From positions 1,488,001 through 1,552,000 of the forward strand of contig NZ_JAHFVL010000001.1 in the NCBI RefSeq assembly GCF_018599185.1: DNA of 64,000 bases, written 5' to 3'. The notes beneath the pieces were generated by a model that was given only the letters and a program-made list of their open reading frames with translations, had not been told where the DNA came from and did not search any database. Position numbers and translations under genes: made by a program. Below are positions 25,122 through 32,336 of this stretch, one piece after another. This DNA is from Rhodanobacter sp. LX-99 (GTDB taxonomy: Bacteria > Pseudomonadota > Gammaproteobacteria > Xanthomonadales > Rhodanobacteraceae). Position 1 is the first letter of the stretch; every line of letters starts with the position of its first letter.

Positions 25122-27614
25122 TCACCAGTGGTACTGCACCTTGCCGTACACGAACGCCCCCATGAAGCCGAACGGCGAACTGGACGAGTACGGGAAGGCG
25201 CCGTTCTGGTCGTCACCCTCCGGCACCTTCTTCGGATAGGTGTCGAGCACGTTGTCGCCGCCCACGGTGAACGTCCAGCGGTCGCGGCTATAGCTCACCG
25301 CCAGATCGAGCAGCCACTTGTGCGGGTAGACGGTGTCGTCGAGGTAGCTGGTCGAGCCGTACGAGGTGATGCGGCCGTAGCGGGTCAAGGTGCCGTTGAA
25401 GGCCCAGGGGCCGATGCTGTAGGTCTCGTTGAGGATCAGCTTGCTGCGCGGCGCGGTGTCGGCAAGCAGGCCCTTGATCGCGCTGCGGTTGAGGCGCTGG
25501 AAGATCACGCCCAGCGAATCCAGCACGGCCGGGTTCGGCTTGACGTCGGTGACCTTGTTCTTGTGGTAGCCGTAGCTGAGCGTGGAAAGCAGGTTGCCGT
25601 TGTCGCCGAAATCGCTGCGGTAGCTGGCCACCACATCGGCACCCTGCGTGCGCACGGTGCCGGCGTTGGTGAAGTAGGACAGGCCGCTGTACTGCAGGTT
25701 GGTGACGCCGTTGGCCGCCAGGTAGTCCTTGACCGCCGGCGTCGACAGCGAGAGGGAACTGGACAGCGCGATGCGGTTGGTGACGGTGATCTGGTAGGCG
25801 TCGAACGACATGTTGAGGTCGTTGGTCGGGTTCCACACCACGCCCGCGGTGAAGTTGCGCGACTTCTCCGCCTTCAGCGGCTCGCTGCCGAGCAGCCGCG
25901 CCAGCGGGTTGTCCACCGGCACCAGGCCGCGCAGGTAGATGCCCGGCGGCAGGCCCAGCGAATTGCCGGTGCCGTAGGCGGCCGAGGTGGTTTCCGAGTA
26001 GTGCTGCTGGCCCAGTCCCGGCGCGCGGAAGCCGGTCGACGCACTGCCGCGCAGGGCGAACGAGTCGGTAAAGTCGAAGCGGCCGGACAAGGCGGCGGAC
26101 GTGGTGGTGCCGAAGTCCGAATAGTCTTCGTGTCGCAGGGCGGCGGAGAAGCCGAAGCGCTCGGTCAGGTTGCCTTCCAGCTGCAGGTACTCGGCGACGT
26201 CGTGCCGGTCCACCGAGATGGCGTCCTGCGGACCCCAGCCGGCAAAGCCCTGGGCACCGCCGCGCACGCCGGACGTACCCACGTAGTACGAACCGAGGTC
26301 GCCCGCCGTCACGTCGTAGCTCTGCCGCAGCCACTGCGTGCCGAAGGACAGCGTCAGCGGATTGGGCAGCCAGCCGAACGAAACCTCCTTGGAGACGTCG
26401 ATGTCGAAGGTCTGCTGCTTGGCGGTCAGGATGCCGTCGTGGAAGCTGGTCGGACTGCTGCCGAAGTCATTGAGCATCGCGTAGTTGGTGCTGTTGCGCG
26501 TGCTGTAGGAAACACGGTTGCCGCCGTAGTTGCCGCTGACGTCCCAGCGCCAGCCGTTCCATGTGCCGCGCAGTCCGGCGACCAGCGAAGTGTCGGTCGA
26601 ATCGCCGTGCTCGCGCGGCAGGAAGCCGTCCGGGTAGACCAGGCCGATCAGCGGGTTGTTCGGATAAGGCGTGTTGCTGCCGTACCGGTAGAAGCCGCGC
26701 GGCTCGCCGATGCGTCGCCCGTAGTGGCCGAACGCGTAGAACTGCACGCCGGGGCTGATGTCGTACTGCGTGTTGAGGAACAGGTTCTTGTTCTTGAACG
26801 ACACGGTGCCGAAGTGGAACTTCACGCCGAGCTGGGCCAGGCCCGGACGGCGGTCGACTCCGGCGCGGTTGCTCGGGCTCTGGTTGCTGTTTTCCGCGGT
26901 GATGCGCAGCCAGCCGCTTTCCCCGCCCAGCGGAACGCCGAAGTTCGCCGCACCCTGCCATTGCCGGCCATCGCCGGCGGAGAACTGGCCGCCGCTGAGC
27001 TGCACGTCGCCGCCCTTGGCGCCCTTTTTCAGGATGATGTTGACCACGCCCGAAAGCGCATCGGAACCGTACTGCGCGGAGGCGCCGTCACGCAGCACTT
27101 CGATGTGGTCGATCGCCGACAACGGGATCGTGTTGAGGTCGATGCCCTGCGAGCCCTGGCCGATCTGGCCCAGGCTCAGCACCAGCGCGCCCGGATGCCA
27201 GCGCTTGCCGTCCACCAGCACCAGCACCTGGTCCGGCGACAGCCCGCGCAGTTCGAACGGGCGCTGGAACGCGAAGGTGTCCGACGCGGGCGCAAACGGG
27301 AAGTTCAGCGAGGGAATGGCGCGTTCGAGCGCCTGGGTCAGGTCGATCGTGCCGGTCTGTTTCAGCACGTCGGCGGAAATCACGTCGATCGGCGTCAGCG
27401 ACGAACTTTCCGTGCGGTTGCCGGCACGCGTACCGGTCACCACCACCGGGCCCAGGTTCTTCACCCGGGTCTGTGCCTCGGCCGATGTCTTGGCCGGTGC
27501 ATCGGCCGATGCCGCGGGCGGGCTCGCATTCTGCGCCGCCGCCGTGTGGGCGAGTGCAAGCAGTATCGCAGCAGCCAGCGAGGTCGAAGTGATCCGACCG
27601 GGACGCTTGTTCAT
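25122..27614 (-). CDS. TonB-dependent outer-membrane receptor (gamma-glutamyl/D-Glu locus)
   Basis: 830 residues: a signal peptide (SLAAAILLALAHTAAAQ), a TonB-box-like 'LGPVVVTGTR', a plug domain with 'PFELRGLSPDQVLVLVDGKRW', 'LNTIPLSAIDHIEVLRDGASAQYGSDALSGVVNIILKKG', and a 22-strand barrel ending in an aromatic residue (YGKVQYHW), which favours outer-membrane insertion. The substrate is unknown; the partners (periplasmic gamma-glutamyltransferase, DgcN/DgcA-like enzymes, GltS) suggest gamma-glutamyl or D-Glu-containing peptides. The ATG at 27614 has a strong GGGGGGAA ribosome site and overlaps the stop of a small upstream ORF (ATGA). It is transcribed toward ggt, which has its own promoter. 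Confidence 0.93.
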   Translation of the reverse strand: MNKRPGRITSTSLAAAILLALAHTAAAQNASPPAASADAPAKTSAEAQTRVKNLGPVVVTGTRAGNRTESSSLTPIDVISADVLKQTGTIDLTQALERAIPSLNFPFAPASDTFAFQRPFELRGLSPDQVLVLVDGKRWHPGALVLSLGQIGQGSQGIDLNTIPLSAIDHIEVLRDGASAQYGSDALSGVVNIILKKGAKGGDVQLSGGQFSAGDGRQWQGAANFGVPLGGESGWLRITAENSNQSPSNRAGVDRRPGLAQLGVKFHFGTVSFKNKNLFLNTQYDISPGVQFYAFGHYGRRIGEPRGFYRYGSNTPYPNNPLIGLVYPDGFLPREHGDSTDTSLVAGLRGTWNGWRWDVSGNYGGNRVSYSTRNSTNYAMLNDFGSSPTSFHDGILTAKQQTFDIDVSKEVSFGWLPNPLTLSFGTQWLRQSYDVTAGDLGSYYVGTSGVRGGAQGFAGWGPQDAISVDRHDVAEYLQLEGNLTERFGFSAALRHEDYSDFGTTTSAALSGRFDFTDSFALRGSASTGFRAPGLGQQHYSETTSAAYGTGNSLGLPPGIYLRGLVPVDNPLARLLGSEPLKAEKSRNFTAGVVWNPTNDLNMSFDAYQITVTNRIALSSSLSLSTPAVKDYLAANGVTNLQYSGLSYFTNAGTVRTQGADVVASYRSDFGDNGNLLSTLSYGYHKNKVTDVKPNPAVLDSLGVIFQRLNRSAIKGLLADTAPRSKLILNETYSIGPWAFNGTLTRYGRITSYGSTSYLDDTVYPHKWLLDLAVSYSRDRWTFTVGGDNVLDTYPKKVPEGDDQNGAFPYSSSSPFGFMGAFVYGKVQYHW

Positions 27615-27880
27615 GAAATTCCCCCCAAGTGTTTTGCTGCAACAAGATCGCCGCAGGCCAGGCCGCTCGCATGGCTTTGCCCGTCGGCGGATGTACCCCT
27701 GTAGATGTTGCCGAAGCCTGCCTCGACCGCGAACCAGTCCCCGCTGGCGATCGCGGCGTCACCGTCCTGCGCGGCTTCCGCCACCGAGAGAACCGGCCGG
27801 CATGGCTGAAAGACGCCGCGGTACGGTCTGGTCCCGCAGGCTGGCTCTGCACATGGTCGCGGCGCGTTTCGGTCGGACAT
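27611..27880 (-). CDS. Small ORF upstream of and overlapping the TonB receptor gene
   Basis: 89 codons starting MSDRNAPRPC and ending HLGGIS, with no recognisable domain, signal peptide or membrane helix. Its first codons resemble the ggt N-terminus (MTERNTPHG) at both protein and DNA level, and its promoter is a copy of the ggt promoter, so the 5' part arose by duplication; the rest is unrelated. An AAGGGTGA ribosome site precedes the ATG, and the stop overlaps the receptor ATG. It may be a real leader peptide that couples translation to the receptor, or the remnant of a duplicated gene start now serving as a leader. Confidence 0.45.
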   Translation of the reverse strand: MSDRNAPRPCAEPACGTRPYRGVFQPCRPVLSVAEAAQDGDAAIASGDWFAVEAGFGNIYRGTSADGQSHASGLACGDLVAAKHLGGIS

Positions 27881-27907
27881 TCGCTCACCCTTCGCAGCAC
27901 GGGGTTG

Positions 27908-27975
27908 AGCATAGGCACAGGCGTGCGAAAGCCACCAATGAAAAGACGGGCACGTGGCATAACTGAAGGTTGTGG
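27908..27975 (-). promoter_or_regulatory. Promoter of small ORF-TonB receptor unit (operator copy B)
   Basis: Same arrangement as at 24958-25025: TTGGTG (27938-27933), a 19-bp spacer and TATGCT (27913-27908) on the minus strand, giving a start about 20 nt before the small ORF. The flanking block is aligned with copy A without gaps. The LysR gene directly upstream (28015-28917, same strand) is the obvious candidate regulator of both copies. Confidence 0.6.
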
Positions 27976-28014
27976 ACGCCTCGGCCCCGAACGGGCGGGC
28001 GCGATGCCTTCGCT

Positions 28015-28917
28015 TCAGGCCGGCGCCAGCATCCGCTGGGCAAGCTGGCGCACCAGGTCGAGGAAACGTTTCTGCACCGGATTCAGCGGGCTGTCCACCC
28101 GGTAGACCGCATAAAGCACGATGTCCAGCTGCAGTTTCAGCGGGCGCGTCTGCACGGTTTCCCCGCTGCCTCGCGATGCCGTGAAAGGATCGACCAGGGC
28201 CAGGCCTTCGCCTTGCGCGACGAGGGAATACGCCAGCTGATAGGTCTGTACCCAGACCGAGGTCTGCGGCGCCGGGACCACTTGCGTCAGGTGGCTTTGC
28301 AGCATGCGGCCCAGCGCGTCCTGCATGGCGATGCCGATCATGGGCTGGCCGGCCAGCGCGGAGACCGGCAACGGCTGCGCCAGTTCCGCCGGCGACCACC
28401 AGCCGGGCGGAGCGATGACCATGACCTGTCCATGGCACAGCGGTTCCTGGCGCAGCCCCGGATGGCCGGCGTCCTGCAGCGTGAGGCCGATGTCGGCTTC
28501 GTGCAGCATCAGCGACTCGCACATCTGCGCCGAGTGCTGGGTGAACAGTTCCGCGGTCGTACCCGGGAAGGCCTGGCGCAACAGGGTGGTCGCGTCGGGC
28601 ACCAGCGCCTGCGCCAGGGTCGGCGTGCACGTCACCCGCAACGGGTAGCTTTCCGCTCGGCCGATGTTCGCGGTGAGGCGCTGCAGGTCGTGCAGGTCCT
28701 GGATGATCTTCTCGACGCGGTGGCGCAGCAGCAGCGCTTCCTGGGTCGGCTGCAGGCGCCCGCGCACGCGGCTGAACAAGGCGAAGCCGAGCTGGTGTTC
28801 GGCATGCTGAAGGGCCTTGCTGGCGGCTGGCTGCGAAATATTCAGAAGGTCGGCCGCACCGGTCAGGCTACCGGTGGTCAGCACGGCGTGAAACAGTTCG
28901 ATATGGCGCAGACGCAT
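28015..28917 (-). CDS. LysR-family transcriptional regulator
   Basis: 300 residues: N-terminal winged helix-turn-helix (MRLRHIELFHAVLTTGSLTG, then AADLLNISQPAASKALQHAEHQLGFALFSR) and a periplasmic-binding-protein-like effector domain (about 95-295). The first gene, in transcription order, of the minus-strand cluster, it lies about 40 bp upstream of operator copy B, so it is a good candidate activator of the TonB receptor and ggt units. The effector would be a glutamate- or peptide-type metabolite if the functional reading of the cluster is right; sequence does not show this directly. Confidence 0.9.
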   Translation of the reverse strand: MRLRHIELFHAVLTTGSLTGAADLLNISQPAASKALQHAEHQLGFALFSRVRGRLQPTQEALLLRHRVEKIIQDLHDLQRLTANIGRAESYPLRVTCTPTLAQALVPDATTLLRQAFPGTTAELFTQHSAQMCESLMLHEADIGLTLQDAGHPGLRQEPLCHGQVMVIAPPGWWSPAELAQPLPVSALAGQPMIGIAMQDALGRMLQSHLTQVVPAPQTSVWVQTYQLAYSLVAQGEGLALVDPFTASRGSGETVQTRPLKLQLDIVLYAVYRVDSPLNPVQKRFLDLVRQLAQRMLAPA

Positions 28918-29028
28918 GCCGGATTTTCGCCCCTTGCGCCACGACGGCGACGGTTTCCGAGTGCAGCATAGGCGCCGTTGCGAAGCAAGCTTTCGCGCTG
29001 GACGCCCGCCACGGCCCGCGAGCGGCCG

Positions 29029-30060
29029 CTACAACAGCTGCTCGGCTTCCAGCTCGCTTTTCAGATACGCGTAGTAGATCGGCGCGGCGATCACGCCGGG
29101 CAGCCCGAACGCGGCTTCCATCAGCAGCATGGCCACCAGCAGTTCCCACGCGCGGGCGCGGATCTGGGTGCCGACGATGCGCGCGTTGAGGAAGTACTCG
29201 AGCTTGTGGATCAGGATCAGGAACACCAGCGCGGCGATGCCCACGCCCAGCGACACCGACAACCCCGCGATGGCGATCGCGGTGTTGGAGATCAGGTTGC
29301 CGATCACCGGCAGCAGGCCGACCATGAAGGTCACCACCACCAGCGTCTTGGCCAGCGGCACGTGGATGCCCGCCAGCGGCAGCACGCCGAGCAGGAAGAT
29401 CGCGGTGAACAAGGTGTTGATCAGCGAGATCTTGATCTGCGCGAACACGATGTTGTGGAACGCCTCGGCCAGGCGCTGGCAGCGCAGGCTCAGCGCCCCC
29501 GCCAGCGGGCCCATCTGGTGCGCCGGCCGGGTCCGGCTGAGCGCCACGATCGCGCCCAGCACCAGTCCGATGATGATGTGCACGAACACCCGCACCGCGC
29601 CCTTGCCGGCCAGCTGCAGGGTGGCCGCATGCTTGCGCGCCAGCTCGATCGCACCCACGCGCAGGTCGTCGACGCTGTCGGGCAGGTTGTTCACCAGGAT
29701 CGGCGGCAGCTGCTGGCGCGCCTTCTCCACCAGCGGCATCAGCTGCTGTTGCCACAGCAGCTGCGGATTCCCGATCTCGCTGTGGAACAGGCTGATCGCG
29801 CCGAGGATCAGCAGGATCAGCAAGCCCACCACGACCGCGCCCAGCACGGCCACCACCACCACCCGCGCGCGGTCGCCGGAAATGCGCCGGCCCAGCAGCG
29901 GCACCATCGCCTGCACCAGCTCGAACACCAGCAGGCCGGCCAGCAGCGCCGGCAGCAGATGGATCTCGACGATCAGCAGGAGGGCCGCGGCCGTCAGCAG
30001 GTAACTCGCGTAACGGATGGCCGGCGAAGGCTCGCGCAAGGCGGGCAAGGGAGAATCCAT
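29029..30060 (-). CDS. AI-2E family transporter (PerM/TqsA type)
   Basis: 343-residue inner-membrane protein of the AI-2E/UPF0118 exporter superfamily. It has about seven or eight helices, among them YLLTAAALLLIVEIHLLPALLAG, VVVVAVLGAVVVGLLILLILGAI, FVHIIIGLVLGAIVALS and 'TFMVGLLPVIGNLISNTAIAIAGLSVSLGVG', the conserved core. Members have been linked to autoinducer-2 export or Na+/H+ exchange; the substrate here cannot be predicted. It is a single gene, divergent from the phosphatase at 30185. Confidence 0.85.
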   Translation of the reverse strand: MDSPLPALREPSPAIRYASYLLTAAALLLIVEIHLLPALLAGLLVFELVQAMVPLLGRRISGDRARVVVVAVLGAVVVGLLILLILGAISLFHSEIGNPQLLWQQQLMPLVEKARQQLPPILVNNLPDSVDDLRVGAIELARKHAATLQLAGKGAVRVFVHIIIGLVLGAIVALSRTRPAHQMGPLAGALSLRCQRLAEAFHNIVFAQIKISLINTLFTAIFLLGVLPLAGIHVPLAKTLVVVTFMVGLLPVIGNLISNTAIAIAGLSVSLGVGIAALVFLILIHKLEYFLNARIVGTQIRARAWELLVAMLLMEAAFGLPGVIAAPIYYAYLKSELEAEQLL

Positions 30061-30117
30061 GCGGGACGAAGCCGTGGGTGCGGGGCCGCCAGTCTGTCAG
30101 CAGCCCGCCCTTGCTGC

Positions 30118-30136
30118 CAGCCCTGCCACAGGGCTG
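30118..30136. repeat. Perfect hairpin in the divergent promoter region
   Basis: CAGCCCTG (30118-30125) and CAGGGCTG (30129-30136) pair perfectly around CCA. It lies between the divergent AI-2E transporter and phosphatase genes and could be an operator or just a palindrome; there is no T-run, so it is not an intrinsic terminator. Confidence 0.4.
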
Positions 30137-30184
30137 TCGTAAACTCCGTTCACTGTTCGCCCGTCTTGTCCCAAGGATTTCCCG

Positions 30185-31081
30185 ATGCCGTTCCGCCTGC
30201 CCACGACCCTGCTCGCGCTCGCCCTGCTGGCCGGCTGTGCCACCACGCCGCGTCAACCGGTGGCCGCGATGCCGGCCGCGCCGACTGCACAGACGACACC
30301 GGCCGCGGTTGCCGCCAACGACAACCTCAATGCCGTGGCGTGGAGCCAGACCGCGATCGAGCACGACCTGATCTACCTGCAGACCTACCGCGACGCCCAG
30401 GCACGCCTGCTGGCCGCGCTGCACGACCGCCATTGGGACGCGCTGGGCAAGGGCGACCGCACCACGCCGCTGCGCGGCCTGAAGCCGGCGGTGATCCTGG
30501 ACATCGACGAGACCGTGCTGGACAACTCGCCGTTCGCCGCGCGCATGGTGCAGGCCAACCGCGAATACAACGAGGCCGACTGGGCCTCCTGGTGCCGCGA
30601 GGAAAACGCGCGTGCGCTGCCCGGCGCAGTCGAGTTCACCCGGTTCGCCGCGAACCACGGCATCGCGGTGATCTACATTTCAAACCGCGCCAAGGATCTG
30701 GACCAGGCCACCCTGGCGAACCTGCGCAAGGCCGGGTTCCCGGTCAGCGGCCCGCAATCGTTCCTGGGCCTCGGCACCGTGGTCGAGGGCTGCGAGCAGG
30801 CCGGCAGCGAGAAGGGTTGCCGCCGCCAGTTGGTTGCACGGCACTACCGCGTATTGATGCAGTTCGGCGACCAGATCGGCGATTTCGTCGACGTCCTCGC
30901 CAATACCGCCGACGGTCGCCGCAAGGCTGTCGCCGACTACCTGCCGTGGATCGGCACGCGCTGGTTCGTGCTGCCCAACCCCACCTACGGCTCGTGGGAG
31001 CCGGCGCTGTTCAACAACGACTGGAGCGCTTCGCCCGAACAACGGCGCCAGCAGAAGGTCGAAGCACTGCGCGCTCAATGA
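30185..31081 (+). CDS. Outer-membrane lipoprotein acid phosphatase, e(P4)/HAD-IIIB family
   Basis: 298-residue lipoprotein: signal peptide MPFRLPTTLLALALLAG then Cys18 (lipobox LAGC). The HAD nucleophile motif is 'ILDIDETVLDNS' (Asp106, Asp108), followed by 'VIYISNRAKDL' (motif II) and 'LMQFGDQIGDF' (motif IV). This is the acid phosphatase class C / e(P4) family, which strips phosphate from nucleotides such as NMN or 5'-AMP at the cell surface so that the nucleoside can be taken up. The gene is monocistronic and is followed by an AT-rich region. Confidence 0.9.
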   Translation: MPFRLPTTLLALALLAGCATTPRQPVAAMPAAPTAQTTPAAVAANDNLNAVAWSQTAIEHDLIYLQTYRDAQARLLAALHDRHWDALGKGDRTTPLRGLKPAVILDIDETVLDNSPFAARMVQANREYNEADWASWCREENARALPGAVEFTRFAANHGIAVIYISNRAKDLDQATLANLRKAGFPVSGPQSFLGLGTVVEGCEQAGSEKGCRRQLVARHYRVLMQFGDQIGDFVDVLANTADGRRKAVADYLPWIGTRWFVLPNPTYGSWEPALFNNDWSASPEQRRQQKVEALRAQ

Positions 31082-31158
31082 TAAATTTCTATTTAAAACA
31101 ATAAATTACAATACAAAACAAAAGTATTGCCTTAGCTTTAACGAGCAAGTAATATTTC
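31082..31158 (+). promoter_or_regulatory. Strong sigma-70 promoter with A/T-rich UP element
   Basis: TTGCCT (31127-31132) and TAATAT (31150-31155) are separated by exactly 17 bp. The 45 bp upstream (31082-31126) is almost entirely A and T, in contrast to the GC-rich surroundings, and looks like an UP element contacting the alpha subunits of RNA polymerase. The predicted start is near 31162. Confidence 0.65.
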
Positions 31159-31159
31159 G

Positions 31160-31261
31160 CCTGCCAACACCTGCTGACCAAAATCTTTGCAGGCAAGGCC
31201 ATTTCCCTTCCGGCTCTGCCGGATTTCCCCGCGAGGCCTCGTGCCCGCGGGGTTTTCTTTT
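31160..31261 (+). ncRNA. Candidate small RNA, about 100 nt
   Basis: A strong promoter (31127-31155) and an intrinsic terminator (31227-31261) enclose about 100 nt with no credible open frame. Three stems can be drawn: GCCTGC (31159-31164) with GCAGGC (31189-31194); TCCGGC/GCCGGA around 31209-31223 with a TCT loop; and the terminator stem. It does not look like tRNA, tmRNA, 4.5S or 6S RNA. The alternative is a leader with a terminator/attenuator for the lipoprotein gene at 31382. Confidence 0.5.
31227..31261 (+). terminator. Rho-independent terminator
   Basis: CCCCGCG (31227-31233) pairs with CGCGGGG (31246-31252), followed by TTTTCTTTTG. It lies downstream of the candidate small RNA and about 120 bp before the lipoprotein gene. 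Confidence 0.8.
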
Positions 31262-31381
31262 GTGGCATCGCGAAAACTTGCGCCTCGCCCTTGTTTCGAT
31301 GCCGCCGCGGCCCTTACCCTGCGCGATCACCCCGCCCGTGGCGCGCCTTGGCCCGCCACCACCCACCGCGAGAGTTCGCCG

Positions 31382-32311
31382 ATGCGCCTCCCTTCCCTCT
31401 TCCGCCACGCGCTGCTGCCGTTGTTCGCCGCATGGCTGCTGGGCGCCTGCCACGGCAAGGACGATTCGGCGCAACCGGGCGGCAGCACGCCGGAGGCGGC
31501 GCTGCAGGCCTCGGTCGACCTGCTCAAGGCCGGCGACTTCAACGGCCTGTGGAAGCACGCGCTGCCGCCGGCCGACTACGCCAACATGCGCGCCGACTGG
31601 CAACTCCAGCAGCGGGATGCGCAGCCGATCAGCGCCGAGGATCGCGCCCGCTTCAACGAGACGATGCAAAAGCTCGCCGGACCGGACGCGGAGAACCGGC
31701 TGTACGCCGAACTGCAGCCGAAGCTGACGGCGATGGAACAGCAGTACAAGGACCAGTTGCCGGTGCTGATCAGCGTCGGCGACGCCATGCTGAAGAGCGC
31801 CGTCGCGCAGAGCCGGACCCTCAGCGAGACGCAGAAGACCCAGGCCGGCGGCGTGCTCGACGTGCTGCTGCCGTGGGCCCGGCAGACACCGTGGTTCGAC
31901 CAGGCCAGGGCGAAGCAGGCGGTCGGCGTGGCCGTGGCGACGGCGCGCAAGCTGGACCTGAAGAGTCCCGAGCAGATGCGCGCGATGGATTTCGACACCA
32001 CCATGGGCAAGTACGCCACCGCCTATGGCGGCCTCAAGCAGCTGCTGGCGATCTATGGCTTGTCGGTGGACGACACGCTGAACTCGGTCAAACTCACCCC
32101 TGTGTCCAGCAGCAACGGCCACGCCGTGGTGAAGGTCGACTACACCCTGCTCGGCAAGCCGCTGTCGACCGAATCGAAACTGGTGCAGGAGAACGGCCGC
32201 TGGTACAGCGAAGACCTGCTGCAGAACGCGCGGCAGTCGCACCGGCAGCTGCAGCAGGCGGCCACCGCCAGTGCGCCCGCCAGCGCCGGCAGCGCCGTAA
32301 CGAAAGACTGA
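31382..32311 (+). CDS. Lipoprotein of unknown function
   Basis: 309 residues. Signal peptide MRLPSLFRHALLPLFAAWLL with lipobox LGAC (Cys23), so it is a lipid-anchored periplasmic protein. The mature part is alpha-helical and hydrophilic, beginning 'PGGSTPEAALQASVDLLKAGDFNGLWKHALPP', reminiscent of DUF4878/NTF2-like lipoproteins, and ends with a beta-rich segment ('HAVVKVDYTLLGKPLSTESKLVQENGRWYSEDLLQNA') of the same type. No enzymatic motif is visible. The frame continues upstream but the lipobox fixes the start. plsB begins 25 bp later, so the two may be co-transcribed. Confidence 0.8.
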   Translation: MRLPSLFRHALLPLFAAWLLGACHGKDDSAQPGGSTPEAALQASVDLLKAGDFNGLWKHALPPADYANMRADWQLQQRDAQPISAEDRARFNETMQKLAGPDAENRLYAELQPKLTAMEQQYKDQLPVLISVGDAMLKSAVAQSRTLSETQKTQAGGVLDVLLPWARQTPWFDQARAKQAVGVAVATARKLDLKSPEQMRAMDFDTTMGKYATAYGGLKQLLAIYGLSVDDTLNSVKLTPVSSSNGHAVVKVDYTLLGKPLSTESKLVQENGRWYSEDLLQNARQSHRQLQQAATASAPASAGSAVTKD

Positions 32312-32336
32312 ACGACGCAGCCGTTAGAATAAGCGG

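Noticed and set aside
31160-31261. Candidate tRNA, 4.5S, 6S or tmRNA
   Set aside because: Conserved sequences of these RNAs are not present; kept only as an unassigned small RNA.
31187-31381. N-terminal extension of the lipoprotein gene to 31187
   Set aside because: It would cross the terminator and remove the signal peptide from the N-terminus; the lipobox supports the start at 31382.
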